Shown here one piece after another: positions 9,456 through 22,688 of a stretch of DNA of 64,000 nt. The translations under genes and the position numbers were made by a program. The notes beneath the pieces are model-generated. The model was not told the origin of the DNA and ran no database searches. It was given only the letters and a program-made list of their open reading frames with translations. Origin of the DNA: Rhodocyclus tenuis (GTDB lineage Bacteria; Pseudomonadota; Gammaproteobacteria; Burkholderiales; Rhodocyclaceae); assembly GCF_014197755.1 (NCBI RefSeq), contig NZ_JACIGE010000009.1:120941-184940 (forward strand), in the 5' to 3' direction. Positions within the stretch are counted from its first letter, which is position 1. Every line of letters starts with the position of its first letter.

Positions 9456-9515
9456 GCGTATCTAAGCCCGGCATTCTTCGGGCTGCGCACCCAGCCGCGT
9501 CAACAGGAGTGTTTC

Positions 9516-10695
9516 GTGCCGTCGTTCCCCGCCCTGTACCCAGATTTTCCACCCGCGATTCTTGCCCTCGCCGACGGTTCGCTTTTCCGCGGTCACGCCA
9601 TTGGCGCTGCCGGTCGTGTCGGCGGCGAAGTGGTGTTCAATACGGCGATGACCGGTTATCAGGAAATCCTCACCGATCCGTCCTACTGCCGGCAAATCGT
9701 CACGCTGACCTATCCGCACATCGGCAACACCGGCTGTAACGACGAGGATTTCGAATCGGCCGCCAACCACGCTGCCGGTCTGGTCATTCGCGACCTGCCG
9801 GCGCGCGCCCAGAACTGGCGCAAGCGCGAGGACCTTTCGTCCTACCTGCGTCGCCACTGCGTCGTTGCCATCGCCGGCATCGATACGCGGCGGCTGACGC
9901 GTCTGCTGCGCGAAAAGGGCGCGCAGGCCGGTTGCATCCTCACCGGCGACGACGCGCAGGCGGCGATCGCCGAGGCGCGCGCCTTCCCCGGTCTCGCCGG
10001 CATGGACCTGGCCAAGGTCGTTTCGGTTGATGCACCCTACGAATGGAATTCCTGCGCCGCTGCCGGTCACGGCGCCAGCGCCGGCGAATGGACGCTGACC
10101 GGCTATCAGGCGGCCCCGGCCGCTGCTTTCCATGTCGTCGCCTACGATTACGGCGTCAAGCGCAACATCCTGCGCATGCTGGCGCAGCGTGGCTGCCGCG
10201 TCACCGTCGTGCCGGCGCAGACGCCGGCGGCCGAGGTGCTTGCCTTGTCGCCCGACGGCGTCTTCCTGTCCAACGGCCCGGGCGATCCGGAACCCTGTGA
10301 TTATGCGATCGCGGCGATCCGCGAACTGCTGGCGCACCGTGTGCCGGTTTATGGCATCTGCCTCGGCCACCAGTTGCTGGCGCTGGCTTCCGGCGCGCGC
10401 ACGCTGAAGATGAAGTTCGGCCATCACGGCGCCAATCACCCGGTCAAGGACCTCGATACCAAGCAGGTGCTGATCACCAGCCAGAACCACGGTTTTGCGG
10501 TCGATCCGGCAACGTTGCCGGCGAACTTGCGGCCGACGCACGTGTCGCTGTTCGACGGCTCGCTGCAAGGCGTGGCGCGCACCGACGTGCCGGCCTTCTC
10601 CTTCCAGGGTCACCCCGAGGCGAGTCCCGGTCCGCACGACATGGCTTACCTGTTCGACCGTTTCATCAAGCTGATGCAAGACAATAAGGCGACAA

Positions 10696-10703
<8 letters not shown>
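9516..10703 (+). CDS. carA: Carbamoyl-phosphate synthase small (glutaminase) subunit
   Basis: Hydrolyses glutamine and passes ammonia to CarB for carbamoyl phosphate, feeding arginine and pyrimidine synthesis. The 395-residue protein has the N-terminal domain ([26 protein letters not shown]) and a class I amidotransferase domain with nucleophile Cys in [12 protein letters not shown] and the His/Glu pair in [13 protein letters not shown]. Start is GTG 9516, with AGGAGT seven bases before. The frame is open upstream to 9375 but that part overlaps the promoter and hairpin. Its last 8 bases overlap carB. Confidence 0.96.
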
Positions 10704-13902
<3,199 letters not shown>

Positions 13903-13913
13903 TCCACACCCGA

Positions 13914-13956
13914 ACCGCCGTCCACACCTGCAAGTGCCGGGTGGCGGCGGTTTTTT
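13914..13956 (+). terminator. Rho-independent terminator between carB and greA
   Basis: ACCGCCG(T)CCAC on the 5' side pairs with GTGGCGGCGGT (a one-base bulge) and is followed by TTTTTT at 13951-13956. It begins 11 bases after the carB stop and ends only 15 bases before the greA start, so transcripts reaching greA must pass it. Confidence 0.65.
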
Positions 13957-13971
13957 GCTGGCGACCAAACC

Positions 13972-14448
13972 ATGAGCAAGGTTCCACTGACATTGACGGG
14001 CGCCGAGAAATTGCGCGCCGAACTGCATCGCCTGAAAACCATCGAGCGACCAAGCGTGATTGCGGCAATCGCCGAGGCGCGCTCGCACGGTGACCTGTCG
14101 GAAAACGCCGAGTACGACGCCGCCAAGGAGCGGCAGGGCTTCGTCGAGGGGCGTATCCAGGAAGTCGAGGGCAAGCTGTCCAACGCCCAGATCATCGATC
14201 CGAAACTGCTTGATGCCGGCGGCCGCTGTGTCTTCGGCGCAACGGTCGATCTTGAGGATCAGGACAGCGGCGACGCGGTGACCTACCAGATCGTCGGCGA
14301 GGACGAAGCCGACATCAAAGGCGGCAAGATTTCGGTCAATTCACCGATCGCGCGCGCGTTGATCGGCAAGTTCGCCGGCGACATGGCTCAGGTCATGGCG
14401 CCCGGCGGACTGCGCGAGTACGAAGTCCTCGACGTGCGTTACGAGTAA
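13972..14448 (+). CDS. greA: Transcription elongation factor GreA
   Basis: Binds RNA polymerase through the secondary channel and stimulates cleavage of backtracked RNA. The 158 residues have the N-terminal coiled-coil finger with the conserved acidic tip region ([18 protein letters not shown], the GreA signature) and the C-terminal FKBP-like globular domain ending with [14 protein letters not shown] and a YEVLDV strand. Length is exactly typical. The start ATG 13972 lacks a good Shine-Dalgarno and lies 15 bases after the terminator T-run, so expression probably depends on read-through or on that hairpin (see findings). Confidence 0.96.
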   Translation: MSKVPLTLTGAEKLRAELHRLKTIERPSVIAAIAEARSHGDLSENAEYDAAKERQGFVEGRIQEVEGKLSNAQIIDPKLLDAGGRCVFGATVDLEDQDSGDAVTYQIVGEDEADIKGGKISVNSPIARALIGKFAGDMAQVMAPGGLREYEVLDVRYE

Positions 14449-14456
14449 GCTTCAAG

Positions 14457-14930
14457 GTGCGACGCTTTGCCGATGCACTTTTCTGGCTGGCGCTGACGCT
14501 GTGGGTCGGCGGGTTGTGGAGCATCGGCTACATCGTCGCGCCGACGCTGTTTTCGGCGCTGGCCGACCGGCAACTGGCCGGGGCCGTGGCGGGTCGCCTG
14601 TTCGCGCTGATCAGCTGGATCGGCATCGGCTGCGCCAGCTATATGCTGCTTTACCTGCTGCTGCGGCAGGGCGCTTCGGCCTTGCGCAGCAGCCTGTTCT
14701 GGTTGCCGTTGCTGATGCTGCTGTTGACCCTGATCGGTCATTTCGGTGTGCAGCCGATCATTGCGCAGATCAAGGCCGAGGGACTGCCGCTTGACGCCGT
14801 CGAAAATGCTGTTGATGCCGTGCGCAAGAGCCGTTTTGCGACCTGGCACGGTATCGCCAGCGTGCTCTACCTGATTCAGAGCCTGATTGGTGCGCTGCTG
14901 GTGGTCGTCGCCGGGCGCAGTCCGCGATGA
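14457..14930 (+). CDS. DUF4149 integral membrane protein
   Basis: A 157-residue membrane protein with four hydrophobic segments: LFWLALTLWVGGLWSIGYIV, LFALISWIGIGCASYMLLYL, FWLPLLMLLLTLIGHFGV and VLYLIQSLIGALLVVVA. The short amphipathic piece between the last two has the PIIAQIKAEG pattern typical of DUF4149 / TMEM205-like proteins. Function is unknown. The start is GTG 14457, 8 bases behind the greA stop, so greA and this gene are probably one transcript; the greA-DUF4149 pair is common in betaproteobacteria. It is convergent with yhbY. Confidence 0.8.
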   Translation: MRRFADALFWLALTLWVGGLWSIGYIVAPTLFSALADRQLAGAVAGRLFALISWIGIGCASYMLLYLLLRQGASALRSSLFWLPLLMLLLTLIGHFGVQPIIAQIKAEGLPLDAVENAVDAVRKSRFATWHGIASVLYLIQSLIGALLVVVAGRSPR

Positions 14931-15007
14931 GTCAGGCGGCGTGGAAGGCTGTTGCAGGCGCCAGTTCGCTGCGCGCGGTCCGGCGCAGCGTTCGGCCAGG
15001 CACCGGG

Positions 15008-15379
15008 TCAGTCGTTCTGGAAACTACGCTTGCTGCGCCGCGGCGCTTGGCGACGCGTGCCACGATGACCGGCGTTTGCCGCCTCGGCGTCGATGCGCGC
15101 TTGCGTGTCCGGGTTAAAGACGACGAGCAGTTTGCCGATGTGCTGGACGGGCGCGACATTGAACTGGCTGCAGATGGCCGCAAGGAAAGCTTCGCGCTCT
15201 TCGCGGTCATCGTTGTAGACACGGATCTTGATCAGCGGGTGGCTGGCGAGCGAGACGCCAATCTCCTTGAGTACCGAGTCCGACAGGCCGTTCTGGCTGA
15301 TCGAAACGACGGGCTTCAGGTCGTGGGCACGGGCGCGCAGCGCGCGACGCTGCTCGGGAGTGAGCGTAGGAATGGGCAT
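15008..15379 (-). CDS. yhbY: Ribosome assembly RNA-binding protein YhbY (CRM domain)
   Basis: A 123-residue protein with one CRM domain: [17 protein letters not shown], the GxxG-like loop [16 protein letters not shown], then [19 protein letters not shown] and [13 protein letters not shown] proteins bind RNA and pre-50S ribosomes. The Arg-rich C-terminus ([14 protein letters not shown]) is an extra basic tail compared with the roughly 97-residue E. coli protein. ATG 15379 fits the family; in-frame codons up to 15451 would overlap the divergent rlmE start and are not used. It is divergent from rlmE with a 49-base spacer, as in many proteobacteria. Confidence 0.9.
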   Translation of the reverse strand: MPIPTLTPEQRRALRARAHDLKPVVSISQNGLSDSVLKEIGVSLASHPLIKIRVYNDDREEREAFLAAICSQFNVAPVQHIGKLLVVFNPDTQARIDAEAANAGHRGTRRQAPRRSKRSFQND

Positions 15380-15428
15380 TGGCTTGTCGGATCGTCCGAA
15401 AAGCACGGATTCTAACGGGTTCTGGGAT

Positions 15429-16049
15429 ATGGCGCGAACACGGACGAGCAAGGCATGGATGCGCGAGCATGTGAACGACAGCTTCGTGCAGCGCGCGAAG
15501 GCCGACGGCTATCGCTCGCGTGCCGCCTACAAGCTGATGGAAATCGACGATCGCGACCGGCTCATCCGCGCCGGCGAATCGGTTGTCGATCTTGGCGCGA
15601 CGCCCGGCGGCTGGTCGCAGGTAGCGGCCAAGCGTCTCAAGGGGCATGGTCGCGTTTTTGCGCTCGACCTTCTGGAAATGACACCTCTGTCGGGGGTCAC
15701 CTTCTTCCAAGGCGACTTCCGCGAGGCCGAGGTCTTGCAGCAACTCGAGGATGCGCTGGCCGGGGAGAAAGTCGCTCTTGTGCTTTCCGACATGGCCCCC
15801 AATATATCGGGCATTGCCATCTCCGATCAGGCGCGGGCGATGCATCTGGCGGAACTGGCGCTGGAGTTCGCGCAGTCCTGGCTGAAACCGGATGGCGCTT
15901 TTCTGGTCAAAGTTTTCCAGGGGCACGGCTACGAGGACTATGTCCGTGCCATGCGCAAGGTTTTTGCAACCGTCGCCACCCGCAAGCCGGAAGCGTCGCG
16001 CGACCGCAGTTCGGAAACCTATCTGCTCGGTCGCGGGCTCAAGACCTGA
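15429..16049 (+). CDS. rlmE: 23S rRNA 2'-O-methyltransferase RlmE (FtsJ)
   Basis: SAM-dependent methylation of U2552 in 23S rRNA, a late 50S assembly step. The 206 residues show [18 protein letters not shown], the SAM motif [14 protein letters not shown] (Thr where Ala is usual), and the K-D-K-E catalytic set: [22 protein letters not shown] and RSSETYLL. Length matches FtsJ (209). ATG 15429 is closely preceded by TGGGA; longer in-frame extensions run antisense through yhbY. It heads the rlmE-ftsH-folP-glmM cluster. Confidence 0.95.
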   Translation: MARTRTSKAWMREHVNDSFVQRAKADGYRSRAAYKLMEIDDRDRLIRAGESVVDLGATPGGWSQVAAKRLKGHGRVFALDLLEMTPLSGVTFFQGDFREAEVLQQLEDALAGEKVALVLSDMAPNISGIAISDQARAMHLAELALEFAQSWLKPDGAFLVKVFQGHGYEDYVRAMRKVFATVATRKPEASRDRSSETYLLGRGLKT

Positions 16050-16181
16050 ATTCCTTGTCCTGAGCGAGGCTGGAGTAATCGGTTTACAATGTTCAGAAGC
16101 TGCGAAGAATTTTCGTCGCTGGCCCAAGCGGGCAGGAGTCACTCCCGGACTTCCGCTGCGCATCCATGAAGAGGTACTGCT

Positions 16182-18065
16182 TTGAATAACATGTTCAAGA
16201 ACTTGGCGATCTGGCTGGTTATCGGTCTCGTGCTGATGACCGTCTTCAACCAGTTCAACAATCGCCAGGTGACGCAGGCGCCGATGGAATACTCCCAGTT
16301 CATCGACGAGGTGAAGGAAGGGCGTATCGCCAAGGTGGTGATCGAAGGGCGTGTGCTCAAGGCGACGACCAACGAGGGCAAGAAGCTCAACTCCTATGCG
16401 CCGCCGGATCTGTGGATGGTCTCCGACCTGCTCAAGTACGGCGTCAAGATCGAGGCGAAGCCGGAAGAAGAACCGTCGATGTTGATGAACATCTTCGTTT
16501 CTTGGTTCCCGATGCTGATCCTGATCGGTGTCTGGGTGTTCTTCATGCGCCAGATGCAGGGCGGTGGCCGTGGTGGTGCGTTCTCTTTCGGCAAGAGCAA
16601 GGCGCGTCTGCTCGACGAGTCGACCAACACGATCACCTTCGCCGACGTGGCCGGCTGTGACGAGGCCAAGGAGGAGGTGTCGGAACTCGTCGATTTCCTG
16701 CGCGATCCGTCGAAATTCCAGAAGCTTGGTGGCCGCATCCCGAAGGGTGTGTTGCTCGTCGGCAATCCGGGTACCGGCAAGACGCTGCTCGCCAAGGCTA
16801 TCGCCGGCGAGGCGAAAGTGCCTTTCTTCTCGATCTCAGGCTCAGACTTCGTTGAAATGTTCGTCGGCGTCGGCGCCGCGCGCGTTCGCGACATGTTCGA
16901 GAACGCCAAGAAACACGCGCCGTGCATCATTTTCATCGACGAACTCGACGCCGTCGGCCGTCAGCGTGGCGCCGGCCTCGGTGGTGGCAACGACGAACGT
17001 GAACAGACGCTGAACCAGATGCTGGTCGAGATGGACGGCTTCGAGGGACAGACCGGCATCATCGTCATCGCCGCGACCAACCGTCCGGACGTTCTTGACC
17101 CGGCGCTGATGCGTCCGGGCCGCTTCGACCGGCAGGTCGTCGTGCCGCTGCCGGACATTCGCGGCCGCGAACAGATCCTCATCGTGCACATGCGCAAGGT
17201 GCCGCTGTCGCCCGACGTCAAGGCCGACATCATCGCGCGTGGTACGCCGGGCTTCTCCGGTGCCGACCTGGCCAATCTGGTCAATGAAGCGGCGCTGTTT
17301 GCGGCGCGTACCAATAAGCGTCTGGTCGACATGGACGATTTCGAGAAGGCCAAAGACAAGATCATGATGGGCGCCGAGCGCCGCAGTATGGTCATGAACG
17401 ACGAAGAGAAGCGCAACACCGCCTATCACGAGTCGGGTCATGCGGTGGTCGCCAAGCTGGTGCCGAAGTCCGACCCGGTGCACAAGGTCACCATCATCCC
17501 GCGCGGCCGCGCGCTGGGCGTGACCATGCAACTGCCCGAGGAAGACCGCTACGCCTACGACCGCGTCTATCTGATGAGTCGTGTTGCGGTACTGTTCGGT
17601 GGCCGTATCGCCGAAGAACTGTTCATGAATCAGATGACGACCGGCGCTTCGAACGACTTCGAGCGCGCGACGCAGATGGTGCGCGACATGGTCACGCGCT
17701 ACGGCATGTCCGATGCACTCGGGCCGATGGTCTATGGCGAGAACGAGGGCGAGGTTTTCCTCGGCCGTTCGGTGACGACGCACAAGAACGTTTCGGAAGC
17801 GACGATGCAGAAGGTCGATGCCGAAATCCGGCGCATCATCGACGAGCAATACGGATTGGCGCGCGGTATTCTCGAAGCCAACCGCGACAAGGTCGAGGCA
17901 ATGACCGCGGCGCTGCTCGAATGGGAAACGATTGACGCCGAGCAGATCGACGACATCATGGCCGGACGCAGCCCGCGCCCGCCGAAACCGGCGCAGTCGG
18001 CAGCGCCGAACAAGTCGGGCGGCAGTACGCCCGGCGCTGCGCCCAACGCGACGGCGCCGGCCTGA
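16182..18065 (+). CDS. ftsH: ATP-dependent zinc metalloprotease FtsH
   Basis: Membrane AAA+ protease that degrades misfolded membrane proteins and regulators such as LpxC and sigma-32. The 627 residues have two membrane helices (about 5-22 and 102-122) flanking a periplasmic domain, a Gly-rich linker ([13 protein letters not shown]), the AAA domain with Walker A GNPGTGKT (194-201) and Walker [11 protein letters not shown], second region of homology [20 protein letters not shown], and zinc motif HESGH (416-420). The C-terminus is a Pro/Ala tail. Start TTG 16182 is chosen because GAGG lies seven bases before it; the in-frame ATG 16191 is too far from that site. A terminator follows. Confidence 0.97.
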   Translation: MNNMFKNLAIWLVIGLVLMTVFNQFNNRQVTQAPMEYSQFIDEVKEGRIAKVVIEGRVLKATTNEGKKLNSYAPPDLWMVSDLLKYGVKIEAKPEEEPSMLMNIFVSWFPMLILIGVWVFFMRQMQGGGRGGAFSFGKSKARLLDESTNTITFADVAGCDEAKEEVSELVDFLRDPSKFQKLGGRIPKGVLLVGNPGTGKTLLAKAIAGEAKVPFFSISGSDFVEMFVGVGAARVRDMFENAKKHAPCIIFIDELDAVGRQRGAGLGGGNDEREQTLNQMLVEMDGFEGQTGIIVIAATNRPDVLDPALMRPGRFDRQVVVPLPDIRGREQILIVHMRKVPLSPDVKADIIARGTPGFSGADLANLVNEAALFAARTNKRLVDMDDFEKAKDKIMMGAERRSMVMNDEEKRNTAYHESGHAVVAKLVPKSDPVHKVTIIPRGRALGVTMQLPEEDRYAYDRVYLMSRVAVLFGGRIAEELFMNQMTTGASNDFERATQMVRDMVTRYGMSDALGPMVYGENEGEVFLGRSVTTHKNVSEATMQKVDAEIRRIIDEQYGLARGILEANRDKVEAMTAALLEWETIDAEQIDDIMAGRSPRPPKPAQSAAPNKSGGSTPGAAPNATAPA

Positions 18066-18097
18066 GTATCTTCCCGCTTAGTTGCCGGGAGTTTTCG

Positions 18098-18122
18098 CGG
18101 GGGAGCTTGCGCTCCCCCGTTT
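18098..18122 (+). terminator. Hairpin terminator after ftsH
   Basis: A 9-bp perfect stem CGGGGGAGC / GCTCCCCCG with TTGC loop, followed by a short TTT. The T-run is weak, so read-through into folP is likely. Confidence 0.5.
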
Positions 18123-18154
18123 CCGTTGACCGTTCCAGATAACGCGACCAAACC

Positions 18155-18976
18155 ATGTCCCGACTCGACTGCGGCAAGTTTTCCCTTGATCTCGACCGTC
18201 CGCTGATCATGGGTATCGTCAACCTGACGCCGGATTCGTTTTCCGGTGACGGTGTCGGCGCCGAACGGGCGCTGGCGCATGCGCATGCGCAGATCGCAGC
18301 AGGCGCCGATCTGCTCGATCTCGGCGCCGAATCGACGCGACCCGGCGCGCAGCCGACGCCGCTCGACGAAGAACTGCGCCGCTTGCTGCCGATTCTCGAC
18401 GGGCTGCGCGACTGCGGTGTGCCGGTTTCGATCGACACCTACAAGCCCGAGGTGATGCGCGCCGCCATCGCCGCTGGCGCAGCGATGATCAATGACATCT
18501 GTGGTCTGGGCCAGCCCGGCGCACTTGCGGCCGTCGCCGACAGCGACTGCGCCGTCTGCCTGATGCACATGCAGGGCGAACCGCTCAACATGCAGTTGCA
18601 GCCGAATTACGGCGACGTCGTTGGCGAAGTGCGCGCCTTCCTTGAAGAACGTTTGCGCGCAGCGGAAGCGGCCGGCATCGCACGTAGCCGCGTCGTGCTC
18701 GATCCGGGCTTCGGCTTTGGCAAGACGCTCGCCGACAATCTGGCGCTGCTGCGCCGTCTGCCAGAAATGGCCATCGACGGCTTGCCGGTCCTGGCCGGTC
18801 TTTCGCGCAAGTCGATGCTCGGCGCGATTACCGGACAGCCGGTGGCTTCGCGTCAGCCGGCGAGTGTCGCTGCCGCCCTGCTGGCGGCCCAGCGCGGCGC
18901 ACGCATCCTGCGCGTACACGATGTGGCGGCGACGCGTGACGCGTTGGCTGTCTGGCAAGCCGTCGCGGGCGACTGA
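18155..18976 (+). CDS. folP: Dihydropteroate synthase
   Basis: Condenses p-aminobenzoate with hydroxymethyl-dihydropterin diphosphate in folate synthesis; the sulfonamide target. The 273 residues have the classic blocks IMGIVNLTPDSFSGDG, LDLGAESTRPGAQP, PVSIDTYKPEV, MINDICGL, DPGFGFGKTLADN and LAGLSRKSMLG. Length is typical. ATG 18155 lacks a strong ribosome site. It lies between ftsH and glmM, the same order as in E. coli. I see no sulfonamide-resistance insertion, although point changes cannot be judged. Confidence 0.95.
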   Translation: MSRLDCGKFSLDLDRPLIMGIVNLTPDSFSGDGVGAERALAHAHAQIAAGADLLDLGAESTRPGAQPTPLDEELRRLLPILDGLRDCGVPVSIDTYKPEVMRAAIAAGAAMINDICGLGQPGALAAVADSDCAVCLMHMQGEPLNMQLQPNYGDVVGEVRAFLEERLRAAEAAGIARSRVVLDPGFGFGKTLADNLALLRRLPEMAIDGLPVLAGLSRKSMLGAITGQPVASRQPASVAAALLAAQRGARILRVHDVAATRDALAVWQAVAGD

Positions 18977-19024
18977 ACGTCTTTTGCCGAGCCGGGGTGT
19001 CGGGGCGAGCGGGCGAGAGACGCT

Positions 19025-19064
19025 GCCGGCGCGCAGGTGCGACATCGCCGCCGGCGTTGGTTTT
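19025..19064 (+). terminator. Possible terminator after folP
   Basis: Stem GCCGGCG (19025-19031) / CGCCGGC (19049-19055) with a 17-base loop, then GTTGGTTTT. The large loop and broken T-run make it a weak candidate. The 233-base folP-glmM gap also has a TATGAT hexamer at 19151-19156, possibly the -10 of a glmM promoter, but without a convincing -35. Confidence 0.3.
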
Positions 19065-19209
19065 GTGCGGTTGCCCGTGCCGGATTCGCGCAAGCGGCGT
19101 CGGTTGCGCCGGAAGAGCGGGGCGGCTAGGTCAAGCAGCGCCGGTTTCAGTATGATGACGACCTTTGCCGGCCGGCCTTTGTGGGCGGCGGCAGTTCAGG
19201 GAGAAGTGC

Positions 19210-20589
19210 GTGCGGAAATACTTCGGAACCGACGGTGTGCGTGGTCGTGTCGGTGAGGCGCCGATAACGCCGGATCTGGTGATGCGCCTCGGCTATTCGG
19301 CCGGCCGCGCGCTGGTGGCGCAGGAGGCCGCGCGCAGCCAGATCAAGGCCGGCGAACGGCCGGCGGTACTGATCGGCAAGGACACGCGGATCTCCGGCTA
19401 CATGCTCGAGGCGGCACTCGAGGCGGGCTTCGCCGCGGCCGGCGTTGACGTCTGTCTGGTCGGCCCGCTGCCAACGCCGGCGGTGGCTTACCTGACGCGC
19501 GCGCTGCGGCTGCAGGCCGGCGTGGTCATTTCGGCGTCGCACAATCCCTATTACGATAACGGCATCAAGTTCTTTTCGGCGCATGGCACCAAGCTGCCCG
19601 ACGCGGTCGAGGTCGAGATCGAAGCCGGGCTGGAAGCGCCGATGCAATGCGTTCCGTCGGGGCAGCTCGGTCGGGCGCGGCGCATCAACGATGCCCCCGG
19701 TCGCTACATCGAGTTCTGCAAGAGCTCTTTCCCCGGCGATCTCGATCTGCGCGGGCTGAAGATCGTTGTCGACTGCGCGCATGGCGCCGCCTATCACATC
19801 GCGCCGCACGTGCTGCACGAGCTTGGCGCCGAGGTCAGCAGCATCGGTACCGATCCCGACGGCCTCAACATCAACAATGCGGTGGGTGCGACCGCCCCCG
19901 CCGCATTGCGTAACGCCGTCCTGGCGCAGGGTGCCGACCTCGGGATCGCGCTCGACGGCGACGGCGACCGGGTGATGATGGTCGACGCGACCGGTACCAT
20001 CTACGATGGCGACCAGTTGCTTTACGCCATCGTCAAGAGCCGACTGCTGCTTGGGCCGGTCGCCGGCGTGGCCGGTACGCTGATGAGCAATTTGGCGCTC
20101 GAACATGCCTTCGCCGCACTCGGGGTCCCCTTTGCGCGCGCTGCGGTCGGTGACCGTTACGTGATGGAAATGCTGCTTGAGCGCGGGTGGCTGTTTGGTG
20201 GCGAAAATTCTGGGCACATCCTCTGTCTCGACAAGCACAGCACCGGTGACGGCATCATTTCGGCGCTGCAGGTACTTTCGGCACTGCGTAGCTCCGGCGG
20301 CGACCTGCGCTTGCTGCTCGGCAGCTTCACGCTGTATCCGCAAAAGCTGATCAATGTGCCGCTGGTCAAGGGTTTCCCCTGGCGCGATCACCCGCGTATC
20401 GATGCCGTCCGCCGTGAGGTCGAAGCCTCGCTGGCCGGGCATGGGCGGCTTCTGCTGCGTGCTTCCGGAACCGAACCCTTGCTGCGCGTGATGGTCGAGG
20501 GGCGCGACGCCGCGCGCGTCGAGCTCGCCGTCGAGACGCTGGCGGCAGCGGTGCGCGAGGCCGTCGGGGGAGATGTCACAGAGGTGTAA
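19210..20589 (+). CDS. glmM: Phosphoglucosamine mutase
   Basis: Interconverts glucosamine-6-P and glucosamine-1-P on the way to UDP-GlcNAc for peptidoglycan and LPS. The 459-residue protein starts [15 protein letters not shown], carries the phosphoserine loop [14 protein letters not shown] (active Ser near 110), the metal loop LDGDGDRV, the sugar-binding GGENSGHI and the C-terminal phosphate site [18 protein letters not shown] 19210 is used because AGGGAG lies six bases before; the frame upstream to 19165 has no support. The last bases overlap the Pho-box-like motif of pstS. Confidence 0.95.
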   Translation: MRKYFGTDGVRGRVGEAPITPDLVMRLGYSAGRALVAQEAARSQIKAGERPAVLIGKDTRISGYMLEAALEAGFAAAGVDVCLVGPLPTPAVAYLTRALRLQAGVVISASHNPYYDNGIKFFSAHGTKLPDAVEVEIEAGLEAPMQCVPSGQLGRARRINDAPGRYIEFCKSSFPGDLDLRGLKIVVDCAHGAAYHIAPHVLHELGAEVSSIGTDPDGLNINNAVGATAPAALRNAVLAQGADLGIALDGDGDRVMMVDATGTIYDGDQLLYAIVKSRLLLGPVAGVAGTLMSNLALEHAFAALGVPFARAAVGDRYVMEMLLERGWLFGGENSGHILCLDKHSTGDGIISALQVLSALRSSGGDLRLLLGSFTLYPQKLINVPLVKGFPWRDHPRIDAVRREVEASLAGHGRLLLRASGTEPLLRVMVEGRDAARVELAVETLAAAVREAVGGDVTEV

Positions 20590-20606
20590 TAATCGGTATC
20601 TAAACT
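20573..20606 (+). promoter_or_regulatory. Pho-box-like PhoB site and -10 for pstS
   Basis: Seven-base repeats at 11-base spacing: ATGTCAC (20573-20579), GTGTAAT (20584-20590) and a weaker GGTATCT (20595-20601). The first two resemble the PhoB repeat CTGTCAT. Ten bases after the second repeat is TAAACT (20601-20606), a plausible -10, which is the geometry of PhoB-dependent promoters. The site overlaps the glmM stop codon and lies about 45-75 bases upstream of pstS. Confidence 0.5.
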
Positions 20607-20650
20607 CCGTTCGTCTGCTGCTTTGCAGCGTTTTCCGAAGGAGTTCATGC

Positions 20651-21649
20651 ATGAAATCCGCAAAAATCGCCGCTCTTGTGTCGCTGGCCCTGGCCGGCAT
20701 TGCTGCTTCGTCGTCAAGCTTTGCCGACACGCTGGTCAAGGTTGACGGCTCGTCGACGGTCTATCCGATCACCGAGGCTGTTGCCGAGGAGTTCCAGAAG
20801 GCGAAGAAAAACGCGATCAAGGTAACCGTCGGTATCTCCGGTACGGGCGGCGGCTTCAAGAAGTTCTGCCGCGGCGAGACCGATATTTCCAACGCCTCGC
20901 GTCCGATCCTGAAGAAGGAAATTGACGACTGCAAGGCCGCCGGCATCGAATACCTCGAGTTGCCGGTCGCTTACGACGCGCTGACCGTCGTTATCAACCC
21001 GAAGAACGACTGGATCAAGGCGCTGACCGTCGCCGAGCTGAAGGCGATGTGGGAGCCGGGCGCGCAGGGCAAGGTCACCAGCTGGAAGCAGGTCAATGCC
21101 GCCTGGCCGGATCGTCCGCTCAAGCTGTTTGGTCCGGGGGCCGATTCGGGCACCTTCGATTACTTCACCGAAGCCGTCAATGGCAAGTCGAAGTCAAGTC
21201 GGGGCGACTTCACCGCTTCGGAAGATGACAATGTGCTCGTTCAGGGTGTCGCGCGCGATGTCGGTGGTCTGGGCTTCTTCGGTTTTGCCTACTACGAAGA
21301 AAACCGCGACAAGCTGAAGTCCGTGCCGATCATTGCTGCCGAAGGCAAGCCCGCGGTTTCTCCTTCGATCAAGACGGTGATCGACGGTACGTACCAGCCG
21401 CTGGCGCGCCCGATCTTCATCTACGTCAATGCCAAGTCGGCTGACAAGCCCGAGGTCAAGGAATTCGTCGAGTTCTACATGAAGAACGCCGAAGCGCTGA
21501 CCAAGGAAGTCAAGTACGTGCCGCTGCCCTCGAAGGCTTACACCTACAATGTCGATCACTTCAACAAGCGCCTGAAGGGCACGAAGTTTGGTGGCGAGAA
21601 CAAGGTCGGCACCACCATCGAAGAACTGATGAAGCTTGAAGCCAAGTAA
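20651..21649 (+). CDS. pstS: Periplasmic phosphate-binding protein PstS
   Basis: Binds inorganic phosphate in the periplasm and hands it to PstCAB. The 332 residues start with a Sec signal peptide ([24 protein letters not shown]). Mature motifs include [45 protein letters not shown] and a Ser/Arg pair in [12 protein letters not shown], all typical of the PstS phosphate pocket. ATG 20651 follows AAGGAG at seven bases. A Pho-box-like motif is upstream and a strong hairpin follows, so pstS is probably made in excess over the permease genes. Confidence 0.95.
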   Translation: MKSAKIAALVSLALAGIAASSSSFADTLVKVDGSSTVYPITEAVAEEFQKAKKNAIKVTVGISGTGGGFKKFCRGETDISNASRPILKKEIDDCKAAGIEYLELPVAYDALTVVINPKNDWIKALTVAELKAMWEPGAQGKVTSWKQVNAAWPDRPLKLFGPGADSGTFDYFTEAVNGKSKSSRGDFTASEDDNVLVQGVARDVGGLGFFGFAYYEENRDKLKSVPIIAAEGKPAVSPSIKTVIDGTYQPLARPIFIYVNAKSADKPEVKEFVEFYMKNAEALTKEVKYVPLPSKAYTYNVDHFNKRLKGTKFGGENKVGTTIEELMKLEAK

Positions 21650-21670
21650 TTCTGGCGATTCAGCAGCAAG

Positions 21671-21700
21671 AGCCCCGGGAATAACTCCCGGGGCTTGTTT
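21671..21700 (+). terminator. Hairpin between pstS and pstC
   Basis: A 10-bp perfect stem AGCCCCGGGA / TCCCGGGGCT with loop ATAAC, followed by TGTTT. It lies 21 bases after the pstS stop. It probably ends most pstS transcripts while some continue into pstCAB, matching the higher need for the binding protein. Confidence 0.75.
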
Positions 21701-21775
21701 CGCCATTCGGCGACAGCTATTCTCAGGGCGCGCCACGTGAGTTCAATCCCCCTTACTGCAGACAACCTCGATTCG

Positions 21776-22687
21776 ATGTCCAGCCCCAGCGACCGTCTCA
21801 AGGTTGATCATTTCCGCCACCTCAAGGAGCGCGTGATCGAATCGATCATGTTCCTGGCGGCTTTCGTTTCAGTCGTGACGACGCTCGGCATCGTCTACAT
21901 TCTGGTCAGCGAGTCGACCGTATTCTTTCGCCAGGTTCCGCTCAGCGACTTTCTTTTCGACCGGCAATGGACGCCGCTGTTTGACGATGCCCATTACGGC
22001 ATCATGGTGCTGCTCTCGGGCACCATCACCAGTTCGGTGGTCGCCTTGCTGGTGGCGATTCCGCTCGGGACGATCATCGCCATTTACCTTTCCGAGTTTG
22101 CGCCGTTTGTCGTGCGCGAAGTGGCCAAGCCTTTCCTCGAACTGCTCGGCGGCGTGCCGACGATCATCTACGGCTATTTCGCGCTGGTCTTCCTGACGCC
22201 GCTGCTGCAGAAGATCTACCCCGACCTGCCTGGCTTCAACCTGCTTTCCGCGGGGATCGTCATGGGCATCATGATCATCCCGTATGTCGCCTCGCTGTCC
22301 GAAGACGCGATGAAAGCGGTGCCGATGGCGCTACGCGAAGGCTCCTACGCGATGGGGGCGACGCGCCTGCAGACCTCGCTGCGCGTGGTCATGCCGGCGG
22401 CGACGTCCGGCATTGCCTCGGCGTACATCCTCGGTATTTCGCGTGCGGTCGGTGAAACGATGATTCTCGCCGTCGCCGCCGGTATGCAGCCGAACCTGAC
22501 CTTCAATCCCACCGAACCCGGTGCGACGATCACCTCGTACATCGTCCAGGTTGCGCTCGGCGATCTGCCGCACGGCAGCATTGGCTACCAAACGATCTTC
22601 GCCGCCGGTCTGACGCTGATGCTGATGACGCTGGCGTTCAATCTGCTCGGTTACTACATGCGGAAGAAATTCCGCGAGGCTTACTGA
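21776..22687 (+). CDS. pstC: Phosphate ABC transporter permease PstC
   Basis: Inner-membrane subunit of the high-affinity phosphate importer. From ATG 21776 it has 303 residues and six predicted helices, beginning with IESIMFLAAFVSVVTTLGIVY. It has the family GGVPTIIYGYFAL segment and the ABC-coupling EAA-like loop (MALREGSYAMGATRLQTSLRVV). An in-frame GTG at 21737 preceded by AGGG would add 13 residues; the choice is uncertain. It lies 1 base upstream of pstA. Confidence 0.93.
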   Translation: MSSPSDRLKVDHFRHLKERVIESIMFLAAFVSVVTTLGIVYILVSESTVFFRQVPLSDFLFDRQWTPLFDDAHYGIMVLLSGTITSSVVALLVAIPLGTIIAIYLSEFAPFVVREVAKPFLELLGGVPTIIYGYFALVFLTPLLQKIYPDLPGFNLLSAGIVMGIMIIPYVASLSEDAMKAVPMALREGSYAMGATRLQTSLRVVMPAATSGIASAYILGISRAVGETMILAVAAGMQPNLTFNPTEPGATITSYIVQVALGDLPHGSIGYQTIFAAGLTLMLMTLAFNLLGYYMRKKFREAY

Positions 22688-22688
22688 A

